64,000 bases of DNA from Capronia americana. Taxonomy: Eukaryota > Ascomycota > Eurotiomycetes > Chaetothyriales > Herpotrichiellaceae. The stretch lies in the NCBI GenBank assembly GCA_016110215.1, contig JADWQD010000022.1, positions 1 through 64,000 on the forward strand. The letters run 5' to 3'. Positions 53,579 through 62,454 of this stretch are shown here, piece after piece. The first letter of the stretch is position 1. Each line of letters opens with the position of its first letter. The notes beneath the pieces were generated by a model. It was given only the letters and a program-made list of their open reading frames with translations, had not been told where the DNA came from and searched no databases. A program made the translations under genes and the position numbers.

Positions 53579-54470
53579 ATGCGACTCACGACAAGCATTG
53601 GCATTGCGCTCGCGCACCTCGCACTGCTCGACGGAGCAGCAACCCTTCCAGTCGGCGAGGAGCAGAGGCCTCTTTTCCTGCCCGACGAAGGGCTCCCAAG
53701 ACAAATACCCTATGCCCATTACTCTGTTCAGTCAACCATTAGAGATGTCCTCCAGGAGCACGACATCATTAGCGACGTTCTCGACGACTTTGAGCCGTCT
53801 TACTATCTCGACATCAACTATCCAAAATCCCATGAGACGGTACTTCTCGGTAATGACCTCCCCGTCGATGCCGTCTCCAGCAGGCCAGTCTTCACTTTCC
53901 ATTCGATAGACCACACATACTCTCCAACTCGACGGAGGTCCAAGATGTCGGACCCTTCCGCAATTTCATTGGAGCGCAAGAAGCCAACATTTACTCTCAT
54001 CCTGACTGATCCAGACGCAAAGTCGCGCGACAATCCTAGTAAGTTGTCCTTACTTCCCAAAAGCTGTGTCAATGGGATCGGTTATCTGGTCAATGAGACC
54101 ACGGTGGCCAGCATACACGAATCGGACCGGATCTGGGTTTGACATGTTTCCAGAATGGTCCGAAATGTGTCATTGGATCCTTACCAACCTCACCACTCCG
54201 ATCGGATTACCGCGTGACCCGCGTCAGCTTCTAGAAGCTAAACCTGGCGAAATCGAGGAATATCTTCCGCCAGGCCCGCCACCCAAGACAGGGGCCCACC
54301 GATACGTATTTGTGTTGCTCGAGGGCGAGGCTTCCGATCTCAAACCTCCTGCAGATAGGAAACATTGGGGATACGGCAAGCCTCGCCATGGTGTGCGAGA
54401 CTGGGCGGAGGAGAATGGCTTGACTGTCGTGGGTGCGAACTTCTTCTTCGCTCAGAACGAAAAGCAATGA
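53579..54470 (+). CDS. Secreted PEBP-family protein (phosphatidylethanolamine-binding / carboxypeptidase Y inhibitor-like)
   Basis: Two exons (53579-54038 and 54154-54470) give 258 aa. The intron is 115 nt with a GTAAGT donor and TTCCAG acceptor. ATG 53,579 starts a signal peptide (MRLTTSIGIALAHLALLDGA) and was preferred over the upstream codon. PEBP signatures are seen as LILTDPDAKSRDNP, the first ligand-pocket motif, completed across the junction by WSEMCHWI, and GPPPKTGAHRYVFVLLEG, the second. PEBPs bind anionic phospholipids; the yeast relative Tfs1 inhibits carboxypeptidase Y. A secreted form may act at the wall or in the vacuolar pathway, which is inference. Its 3' end is 49 nt from the convergent neighbour. 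Confidence 0.9.
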
Positions 54471-54519
54471 ATGGTAGGCTGGCGTGGTATCCCGAGCTGT
54501 CGATAACGAGGCACTTTTG

Positions 54520-55788
54520 TCATAGGCCAGTATCTTTTACTAGCCTTAATGCATTCAGACTCCTCAAGGCGGCTTGAATTGCTTTTTCTCCTTGTTGCAG
54601 ATAGGTCTCCACGGTGCCTGCTGAAGCCACATCCGCAGCCTTCGCGGCGAACAACCACGATTTCAATTGTTTCGATATCTCGTCAGGCGCTTCCTCTTCA
54701 GAATCGTCTTGTTTCTTTCCAAACGCCAACGCAGCGTGTTCAAATCGCCCGGAATGTGCCAAGACGGGGAAGGCCTGGAGGAGCTGACTTTCATCGCTGA
54801 GTCGATCCAGAATGTTGATCGTGGTGGTGGTCTCCTTTTGCAGCTGCTCATCTAAGGATGTGAGGTGTGCTTGCGACGTACTCTGCTGTTGCATAAATGG
54901 TAAAAGCCGGCTTTCAATCACATTGACAACACCGGTCTCGGCCAAACTGTGAGGCAGACTGGGGGATTTCCCGACAGACTCCGCGACGGTAACACTGGCT
55001 TTGCGCTCTTGCATCGGAAGGGGAGCTCTCAAGCATGCAACAGCGCCAATAAAGCGTCTTCGTGCTCCCAAATACCGCTCATACTGATTGTCAATCTTCG
55101 CTTCCCAGCGTGCATAACTGCCATCGACCTCAACTTCACCATCAATCTCTAGCGTACTGTGACTCTCCTGACACGTTTCCAAGCTCTGCTCAAGCCAGCC
55201 AGTCAGCTCCTTGCGCACCGCTGACAACGCATACTGATGGATTCTCGGACTCGACTGAGTGGTATCTGGCGCCGAAAACTTAGCACGATCTAGCAGGGTA
55301 TTCTCCCTTTTAGATTCTTCATGTGCTCGGACCACATCCAGCTCAAGAGCATGCACGAATCTCTTGATGGAGGTGATGAGATGTCCCAGCTGCTGTGGTG
55401 GTGGATGGGTTTCTGCATGGTTTCCGTCCGTTGTAGTGCCGGGATCAATGTGTGTTGGACCACAGGAGAGTTTCATTGCCTCCAGTTCGTCCTTCAATGC
55501 CACCAGGGTTGCATGTCGCTTCTGGTGTCTAAGCAATTCGCGGTACTGGTCCAGCAGATCCGCCGTGTTATGCTCGCGACCTGGAGCTTGCTCAGCTTCG
55601 AAAGTAGGAGTACCGAGTTCGTCGTAACTGCGAGGTGTTGCGGAAACATTTGCCCGGATGGCTTCTAGACGTTCAGGGCCGAAGGCTTTATCAGATTCCT
55701 TGAGGCTCCGTGTAGCAGATATCGTCGCGTCTGGAACCGAGCCGCTTTGCACATGAGTAGCCATTTGCGGTCGTGTAAGTCTGGCCAT
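54520..55788 (-). CDS. Coiled-coil hypothetical protein
   Basis: The gene is intronless and encodes 422 aa from ATG 55,788 (MARLTRPQMATHVQSG); a second Met eight codons on is possible. Helical, charged stretches such as LLRHQKRHATLVALKDELEA, HLITSIKRFVHALELDVV and LTSLDEQLQKETTTTINILD suggest coiled coils along most of the length. It has no signal peptide, membrane segment or enzymatic motif. The architecture resembles cytoskeletal or kinetochore-associated subunits, but I do not recognise a family. It is convergent with the PEBP gene, with only 49 nt between the stop codons. Confidence 0.75.
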   Translation of the reverse strand: MARLTRPQMATHVQSGSVPDATISATRSLKESDKAFGPERLEAIRANVSATPRSYDELGTPTFEAEQAPGREHNTADLLDQYRELLRHQKRHATLVALKDELEAMKLSCGPTHIDPGTTTDGNHAETHPPPQQLGHLITSIKRFVHALELDVVRAHEESKRENTLLDRAKFSAPDTTQSSPRIHQYALSAVRKELTGWLEQSLETCQESHSTLEIDGEVEVDGSYARWEAKIDNQYERYLGARRRFIGAVACLRAPLPMQERKASVTVAESVGKSPSLPHSLAETGVVNVIESRLLPFMQQQSTSQAHLTSLDEQLQKETTTTINILDRLSDESQLLQAFPVLAHSGRFEHAALAFGKKQDDSEEEAPDEISKQLKSWLFAAKAADVASAGTVETYLQQGEKAIQAALRSLNALRLVKDTGL

Positions 55789-57269
55789 ATCCAGCTCGCG
55801 TGATAGCGGCGCTGGCGAAAGTGGCGTCTAGGCAATGAGAAGTGTCTGCTGTAGCGGATTACCGTAGACGTATGCGTCGTAGAAGCAGACAATTGCCCGT
55901 GGCGCCAAAGGTCGCCTCAATCTTCGTCGCTCACAAGCTTTTGCAAATAAGTCTCAATGCCATCCCTCTTCTTCCTGCTTTCCTAGACCCGCGCGCCCAT
56001 TGCAGTCAGCGTGTGTATGGTAGCCCACTAAGTACAAATTCCACTGGAGATAATTTGTGGATAATCGGTCCGAAGTGCAACGAGCTTACAGCTGATCGCT
56101 TTAGACATTTCAAACTCCGAGGGCGAACTACAAATGAACAAAACAAGTCCACTTGTCGAGGAATTCAGGAAATGCCGGCTGCAACAATCATGACGAAAAA
56201 TGTCCAAAGATCAGAACTGAGGGAACTACATGAAGGAACAGATCGCTCTACGGCCGCTTTTCTCCTCGAACATGGAAGGGGGGCGAATCAAATTCTTCAC
56301 AACACTCTCGGCAGGTTTCCAGTACGGGGTATAAACGCTGTCTCCAAGTACGGGAAAGCTCCTTCCCAAAAGCATGACTTTGAACTACTTCGACAATTTG
56401 GATGAGAGTGACATGCGTTACTACTGCTCCGAGATTGTTTTCGCATCGCCATTGCATCAAGCCGATTGACCTGTGGAAAGTACCAGGGCATCACCATGGG
56501 GTTTCCCACTCCATCCAGCGTTCATTTTCAACAACCCAGAAACGCAATGTTCGCCGCCAGCAATAGTCGACCACACCGTGTACACTCTTTTGCACCGAGT
56601 ATATTGAACCTGCCTGGGTCCAAAAATACGCTAGTGGTGGCATCACCCCGTGCTCTCAATGTTATTTCCAAGTTCTGCTTCCGGTTGTTAGGTGCAAGAA
56701 ACCTCTCTAGTGCAGTCCTTGGGTCCAGTTGCTTTTAGACCGTCACCATCCTGTCTGTCGTCGATGGCTGGATCCCGGCTTTGATTGTTGGAGAATTCCC
56801 CTCTCGAAGTCCAAGAGTCGTTATCGTCATGAACTTGTTCTCCACGGTATAAATCTTCTTCGCAGGTGGACACTGCTCAACTGGTGGTCGTTCGTGAAGA
56901 AACCCCAGGAGGGACGCTTTTTTTTCATGATGAACCAGGTAATAACCTTTGATGTACTGGTTTGTCGACGTGAGAGCGATTTGTGGTGGTTGATGGGGGA
57001 GTCCATTGGATTTGAGCTGCGCAAGGAGGAGGCGTCCTTGACAATACTGTTCGGGCGTACAGTACGAAGTATGGGAGTCTGTTTCTGGCCAGCAGTGTTG
57101 GTGCGGCGCCGGGAATTGGCATCTCTCAAGGTCATTCGCTTGGTCAGCCATTAAAATCCGAAAGTCGACAGTACCTTAATGTTAAAGAGAGAGGATATTG
57201 TTTCGTTCTTCAGAAGGTGCAACTGGTCAAGCCGCCTCCTTTGATGCCCCATTTGGTCGTCTCATCATC
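55789..57269. other. 1.5-kb intergenic region
   Basis: Around 56,730-57,154 both strands carry 138-141 codon frames that overlap each other; neither has a signal peptide or motif, and I do not call them. The plus frame at 55,842-56,405 has no ATG at its start. The region should include the promoter of the coiled-coil gene and the 3' UTR of sec72. Confidence 0.4.
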
Positions 57270-57932
57270 TCAGTCCTTTGGTTCAGTGCGTTTTTTTGCC
57301 TCCGTCAACCGCCGCATGAGTTCGCGACCGTCGTCGCCTTCTTTTCCTTCGATATCAATAGCCTTCTCCAGCCATTCCACAGCTTCTTGCCAGCGCCCCA
57401 TTTCCATTAAACATCTCCCTCCCACAATGTATGCCTTTGCATTACCAGGCACCTTTTCTCCATTTGGGCCCTGGCCTGGTCCTCGCTTGCACTCAATACT
57501 GCACTCCGCATCCTTCAGAGCCTCGGGCCAGTTCTGGACATCAGCATGTGCACCAGCTCTTGAGAGGTACATGTGAGCCAGCTCTTCTCTTGCCAGGCCC
57601 ATAGGCTCCCAGCCAGGTCGCCCAGCCGCCATGTCTATGCCGACGCCCAGGAGACGGATCGCATCTTGGTGCTGGCCTTTACGGGCAGACGCCACAGCCG
57701 ATTCGCGCAGTTTCTGGATTTGCCCCGATCGTTTAGGGTTGACAGGAAGGGGAGGTGGAGGGATGTTATTGGGGGTGTCGAGAGATTTGAATGAGTTATG
57801 AAGACTGTTTATGTTGGCAATAGCATTTTGTAGTTCCTTGTTCGAGGAAAGAACGGAGATCTGTTTCGTCTGAGGGTCGATGTGAAGTGGCAGATGGGTG
57901 TACGTCTCGAGGGCGTCATCGGTTGCAGCCAT
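57270..57932 (-). CDS. sec72: Sec72, TPR subunit of the ER translocation complex
   Basis: Sec72 is a cytosolic, peripheral member of the Sec62/Sec63 complex that docks Hsp70-delivered precursors for post-translational import into the ER. The gene is intronless and encodes 220 aa from ATG 57,932 (MAATDDALETYTHLPLHIDP). The N-terminal part (THLPLHIDPQTKQISVLSSN, INSLHNSFKSLD) and PPPPLPVNPKRSGQIQKLRE match fungal Sec72. Three TPR-like units follow (ASARKGQHQDAIRLLGVGID, LAHMYLSRAGAHADVQNWPE, YIVGGRCLMEMGRWQEAVEW). The C-terminus is charged. There is no membrane segment, as expected. Confidence 0.92.
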   Translation of the reverse strand: MAATDDALETYTHLPLHIDPQTKQISVLSSNKELQNAIANINSLHNSFKSLDTPNNIPPPPLPVNPKRSGQIQKLRESAVASARKGQHQDAIRLLGVGIDMAAGRPGWEPMGLAREELAHMYLSRAGAHADVQNWPEALKDAECSIECKRGPGQGPNGEKVPGNAKAYIVGGRCLMEMGRWQEAVEWLEKAIDIEGKEGDDGRELMRRLTEAKKRTEPKD

Positions 57933-58734
57933 AGCTATTCTCGGTGATAACAGAACCTCGAACCAGACTGAAATATTGGGCAGTCTGCGGTAGGAGTGAT
58001 GGAGTGTTGTTGTAGCAGTTTTGGCTTGTATCACGACATTGAACTACAGGGTCCAAAGGAGTGGCCTCGAAGTCGATGTGTCTTTCTTCGACTGCGGAAA
58101 TCCTTGGCATCCGCAGCCGAGCGGGTCGTACTCGGTACACCCTGCAGACCCTCGACAGACTCCCTGCCCCCGATCGTTGAGTGGATGGGGTGGTTGCTCA
58201 CATAGACTCGTGCGACAAGATCTTAGATGCTGATGCATGGAAAGCTCTCGACAGTATGACTTAGCTCGAAGAAGACGATTCGGGCGCCATTGATTCGAAT
58301 GCTCCGCTCTATGTATGAAATGAGCACGAGAGCAGCGGTCAGAGGAGAATTTTGATCATTGGATGAACATCTGCATGGATATGGACGAACACTACTTTCC
58401 ATGTGATCACTGACGAATACCGGACCGTGAATGTGAAGAACTTTGGGACACAATTGCTCGAGATTCTCACGAACAGATGGAGGCTGTGCTAGAACGAGAA
58501 AGTGTTTGGCGTGTTTCTTGAGAAAACGAGCGGCCTTACTTGTAGAAGCATCGCACTGCCCACGAACCAGATATCGACGTCCGAACTCCCAGGCACATGG
58601 AAAGCGAGTATTCTCCCCAGGACGTAAGCATTTCGGCCATCAGTGCGGCGCGAAGTATCTGGACTGGATCGACAGTGCCGCCAACAGTTTCTCCCCCAAT
58701 CGTATGATCCGGTAGATGCGTACGGAGTCATGCT
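57933..58734. other. Intergenic region upstream of sec72
   Basis: These 802 nt hold the sec72 promoter and the 3' UTR of the next minus-strand gene. A TACGGAGT sequence (one base short of the recurrent 9-mer) lies near 58,720. No gene is recognised. Confidence 0.35.
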
Positions 58735-60204
58735 TCAGTCTTTCATGATCTCACCCAGCAGTCTCCCAAGCACTCCCCGAACATTTTGCTTCTGGTTGGA
58801 CTTGAGAGCCGTGAGCACAACTGCAACACTTGCTGCAAAAACCACTTGTTCTCTTCTCTGGTACCGTTTATCATAAACACGGGGTAGCAGTGTCGCCAAA
58901 GCTCGCGGTGCGACGAAGAAGGCAATCTCTTGTCTCCTTCTCGGCTTCTCCAGGAAGATGGACCAACCGCACGCAAGGCAGCCGGCCAAGACACAGAGGC
59001 CCGCGTCCCACATCTGGGGCGTTATGGTCTTGTACGGTACAATCTTTGGTCCAAGCCGAGTCCTGGCTATGCACACTGCATAGTAGAATGAGGCAACAAA
59101 AGTTGCCAGAAACGATGACGACACCGCCGCATCCCGAAGACCTCCCAGGACAGATTTCGAGCTTGGCGAACGGAGGAGCGCCAACATTTGCAGAGGTACG
59201 TATATTTCCATGGCAAATTCCCAACTCCTCCAGAACCTTGAGAGTGCGTGAAATTCACAGCTTTTGCCGGTTCCGCAATGATACAGTTCACAGGGTATGG
59301 GAATGGTTTTCGCAGGATCAGCGTACTCCTCCGGTAGCCCCAGTTCTCGACAAAGACTAGCTAGGAGAGGCGCCTGACCTGTGTCCTCACCATACACGAA
59401 GGTTCCTTGTCGAGCCAACCTGAGAGCCTGGATGAGGCGAGGGTCGATGTCGGCTGCTTTGGACACCCACTGATTGTAAGCTCGAGGAAGTCGCTCCGGT
59501 GCATAAAACCACGACCACATGATGACCGCCGCAGAAGTCGCGAAGATCGATGGGTCGGCGGTCGTGCGCAGGAGGTTGGCTAACCGGGGTGTTCGCTTCT
59601 CCAGATGCCAGGGTCTGGTTCGAGTTCGAGTCCAGGCGCTTATAACGATAATGTCCAGAGCTCGGCAGAATGCGAATGATGTAAAGTCAATTGTTTTGCC
59701 GGCATAGTGGGGAGGGTATGATGGCGAAGGTAAATAGTGTTGCTTCGACATGCCTCCAGTTCTGTTGTCGGCTACAGCAGCTGCGCGGGACTTAGCACGC
59801 TTTCGAGTCCAAGTTTCATCGCGGTTGAGGAGAGCGAAAGCAAGCCAGGCAGATAGAAAAGAACAAAACGCCCGCATATAAAGATACAAGTTTTTGTTGA
59901 TATGTAAAGGCCTTTGTCCCGTGAAAACTGGCACCGTCAATTGGAGGATGGCGGAGATCAGGCGTGGAAATGTGGTTGCACCGCCAACTAAAAAAGCCGC
60001 TGCTGTGGGAAAGCGGTTCAGCTGGAGAGATGTAACGAGAATGTTGCGGAGCATCGCCAGCTGCTCCGGCCACTTGATGTTTGAACATCGGAGCCTCCTC
60101 AAGAAATTGAAGAGTCTTGGTCCCGTGGCGAAGAGATATGCCAGCGCGTAAGCGCGCAGCATTGGTTTAGCAGCAGCGATGTTGACACGTTGTTCGGGAT
60201 GCAT
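58735..60204 (-). CDS. TMEM135-like integral membrane protein
   Basis: The gene is intronless and encodes 489 aa from ATG 60,204 (MHPEQRVNIAAAKPMLRAYA). Several hydrophobic segments are visible (residues about 64-90, 108-127, 214-236, 362-385 and 400-420). The central motif CELYHCGTGKSC (Cys305, Cys310, Cys316) followed by FWRSWEFAMEIYVPLQML is the Cys-rich signature of TMEM135-type proteins, which in animals are linked to mitochondrial dynamics, peroxisomes and fat metabolism. Fungal members are annotated as integral membrane proteins without proven function. An early polybasic stretch (RKRAKSR, near 134-140) lies in a loop. Confidence 0.82.
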   Translation of the reverse strand: MHPEQRVNIAAAKPMLRAYALAYLFATGPRLFNFLRRLRCSNIKWPEQLAMLRNILVTSLQLNRFPTAAAFLVGGATTFPRLISAILQLTVPVFTGQRPLHINKNLYLYMRAFCSFLSAWLAFALLNRDETWTRKRAKSRAAAVADNRTGGMSKQHYLPSPSYPPHYAGKTIDFTSFAFCRALDIIVISAWTRTRTRPWHLEKRTPRLANLLRTTADPSIFATSAAVIMWSWFYAPERLPRAYNQWVSKAADIDPRLIQALRLARQGTFVYGEDTGQAPLLASLCRELGLPEEYADPAKTIPIPCELYHCGTGKSCEFHALSRFWRSWEFAMEIYVPLQMLALLRSPSSKSVLGGLRDAAVSSSFLATFVASFYYAVCIARTRLGPKIVPYKTITPQMWDAGLCVLAGCLACGWSIFLEKPRRRQEIAFFVAPRALATLLPRVYDKRYQRREQVVFAASVAVVLTALKSNQKQNVRGVLGRLLGEIMKD

Positions 60205-60597
60205 CTTGACTTTCTACAGTAAGTTTTGCACAGAATATCTCAAAGGAGAGGTATCACCACTGACCTTTGGTGCTTGATGTATTCCCGTACAAATTCTACA
60301 ATGAAAACAGAACGATGTTTGGGATGAGCGTTGAATGATGTGATGTTTAATGTTGACATGTGCTTCTTAGCGAGAACCTCGGCTCAGCTTCCAGAGGAAT
60401 AGAATGCACGAGGAAGGCATATTCTCACATTCACACCCGCGTTCGAGGTCCTTTTCAGAGGCAAAAGGCACCCAATTCCTTGCTAGAGGGTCCTTAGAGA
60501 CAATTACTCCCCCAACATGATCAGCACGGTTTCAGATCTGGCTCATTCCCAGCTATTCGAAGCCGGTCGTGCTGCTCCGCTGCCCTACATATCTTCA
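60205..60597. other. Intergenic region
   Basis: This is the 393 nt between two minus-strand genes, holding the promoter of the TMEM135-like gene and the 3' UTR of the next. Nothing specific is seen. Confidence 0.35.
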
Positions 60598-61308
60598 TCA
60601 AGCTTCGTCGATTCCATTTTCGCCTACCGTAGGTGGTTGGGCGGTTGCATCTGCTTCCGCTCGAGCCACCGAGAGGGTCTGTCTCTCATCGGGTCGGTCT
60701 CTAACCCGCATTCGCCGGTTCTCTTTCTGGCGTCGTCTCTTCCGCGCAGCCCTACCTTCCCCATTTCCCTGTACTGGGTCCACTATGAAGGTCACGCTTT
60801 CGTCCGTATCGTATTCTGACTCCGCGTTTCGTAATGTCTTGTCTGTAGGTTGAATTGTCAGGGAAGAAGATGTGTTTGATCGTAGCAACCTTGCTTGAGC
60901 TTCCTTGAGGAGTACTTGCATATGTGACCCTAGGACGACATCCAGACGTTCTTGTTCCGTGGTAGCTTCCCCAAGGATTCTTGCGATTGCGACTGGTTCG
61001 CAGACAGTCCAAAACTTGACATGCTCTTCTAACGCATCGAGAGCTTTCATTCCCTCGGCCATTGTTTCACGAATTTGAGCTTCAATGACGGCCCATTTCT
61101 CGCTTGTCGTAGTCCTCTGTTCCGTGATCGCCTCGCGCCGATACTGCTCTTGTAAAAGTCGCTGTGCTTCGCGGTATACTTCTGGGAACGCCGATTTCGC
61201 CAGGTGGCTCCACGAGGGTCGGGTACTTGCGCGCCTCTCCCTGTCGGCGAAGACAATTATTTCCCGTTGCTCGTATGACAGGCTATCGTGAGTTGCAGAG
61301 GCTGCCAT
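60598..61308 (-). CDS. Hypothetical protein with basic nuclear-localisation-like stretch
   Basis: The gene is intronless. ATG 61,308 (MAASATHDSLSYEQREIIVF) was preferred over the longer upstream frame, giving 236 aa. The N-terminal half is helical and charged (HLAKSAFPEVYREAQRLLQE, IEAQIRETMAEGMKALDALE). An acidic segment (ESEYDTDESVTFIVD) is followed by a strongly basic one (RAARKRRRQKENRRMRVRDR), a likely nuclear-localisation signal. No known domain is visible. A nuclear role is inference from the basic motif. Confidence 0.68.
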   Translation of the reverse strand: MAASATHDSLSYEQREIIVFADRERRASTRPSWSHLAKSAFPEVYREAQRLLQEQYRREAITEQRTTTSEKWAVIEAQIRETMAEGMKALDALEEHVKFWTVCEPVAIARILGEATTEQERLDVVLGSHMQVLLKEAQARLLRSNTSSSLTIQPTDKTLRNAESEYDTDESVTFIVDPVQGNGEGRAARKRRRQKENRRMRVRDRPDERQTLSVARAEADATAQPPTVGENGIDEA

Positions 61309-62454
61309 TTTGAACAATGCTCCAGCTAATTCAAAGCAGGCGGCCCGCAACCGAAAACAAACCTCCAAGACAAAATTTCGAATGCAGTCGGAGCGATGAT
61401 TTCTATCACCAAGACCCACGTACTTTGGAAGCAGGGAACAGGCGTGACTGGAGTTTCATTCACCTCTTGTGACGTCCTCTTGTGACGTCGTCTCATACAG
61501 ACCAGTGAAGGATGAATTAGCCAATGGCTGGTACTTCTTCATTAATATCCATGGCCTGTTTCTGGTATTGTGAATTGCGAGCCGCAGGAAGCCCATAGAT
61601 GGCAGGGTGGTGGTTGAGCACACTGCGGAAGATGTGAAGTGACTTAGTTAACATCTTCCTGCACCCAATCCGCTCAGCAGAATAGGGCGACTTTGGCTTG
61701 ATTGCGCTCGTAACAGCGAGACAATATCATTCCCTTCTGCCTGAAAATGATGAATGGAAAGAGGCAAGGGAAGAAACTTGAATTTATCCGCAGACCGTCA
61801 CTGGAGTCTGATGAGGAAACACGCTGTAGCGCGTTGCTCCGGTGCCAGGTCAGAGGTACCTTGGACTTCAAGTTTAGCAGGTACCCTGCTGATATTGTGC
61901 TCCCCTTGAACATCCAGTTATATGTGGATGGCACTAACTCAACATTGAGCCGTAAATGATTTGCAAATATTGGAGCCCCAACAATTGGTGTCCAGTACTC
62001 CGTAGTTGGTCCCTGTAACATTTGTCGGAGATGAACGCGGAATGAGGAGGCCAATCAAGACCCTGGAGATGCGGCCGCTATCCATCGACTGCACAACATA
62101 AGTCGTCTGGTTGCACGTATCCGTTGCCGGGGTGCTTTTTTCTAGAAAATCATCAAAGCGATTGGGGACAGATCGACCATCAATGTGGAAAATTGAGAAG
62201 TTGTGTTGCCAAATTCCTGCGCACAATTTTGATGCCTTTATTTTAAAGCTGCCCTTAGCTTTCCATCAAGACGACTAGCGATGTCATTGAGCGAGCTCGG
62301 CTTTCCAACTCACGTGAACCGAGCAAGCGTGGCAAGTTAATCCAGGTACATTGCAGCTTCACCATCTCGATCTTTCTTGCTACCTTCGATTTTTGAGCTT
62401 TTGTTTGCTCTCTACACCCTCTGCTTTCGCTTTCCTACCTTCCTGCCATTCGTT
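61309..62454. promoter_or_regulatory. Divergent intergenic region with TACTCCGTA motif
   Basis: These 1.15 kb contain the upstream regions of the basic hypothetical gene (minus) and the sedolisin gene (plus). The imperfect direct repeat CTTGTGACGTC lies at about 61,467-61,490 (twice, 13 nt apart); its TGACGTC core resembles a CRE-type bZIP site. TACTCCGTA occurs at 61,996. Two overlapping minus frames (61,674-62,226) start without ATG and were not called. Confidence 0.45.

Noticed and set aside
56729..57154. Two overlapping frames of about 140 codons on opposite strands
   Set aside because: They overlap almost completely, neither has a recognisable domain or secretion signal, and I found no convincing exons to extend either.
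61674..62226. Two minus-strand frames in the sedolisin upstream region
   Set aside because: Neither starts with ATG and they lack motifs; they lie in a divergent promoter region.
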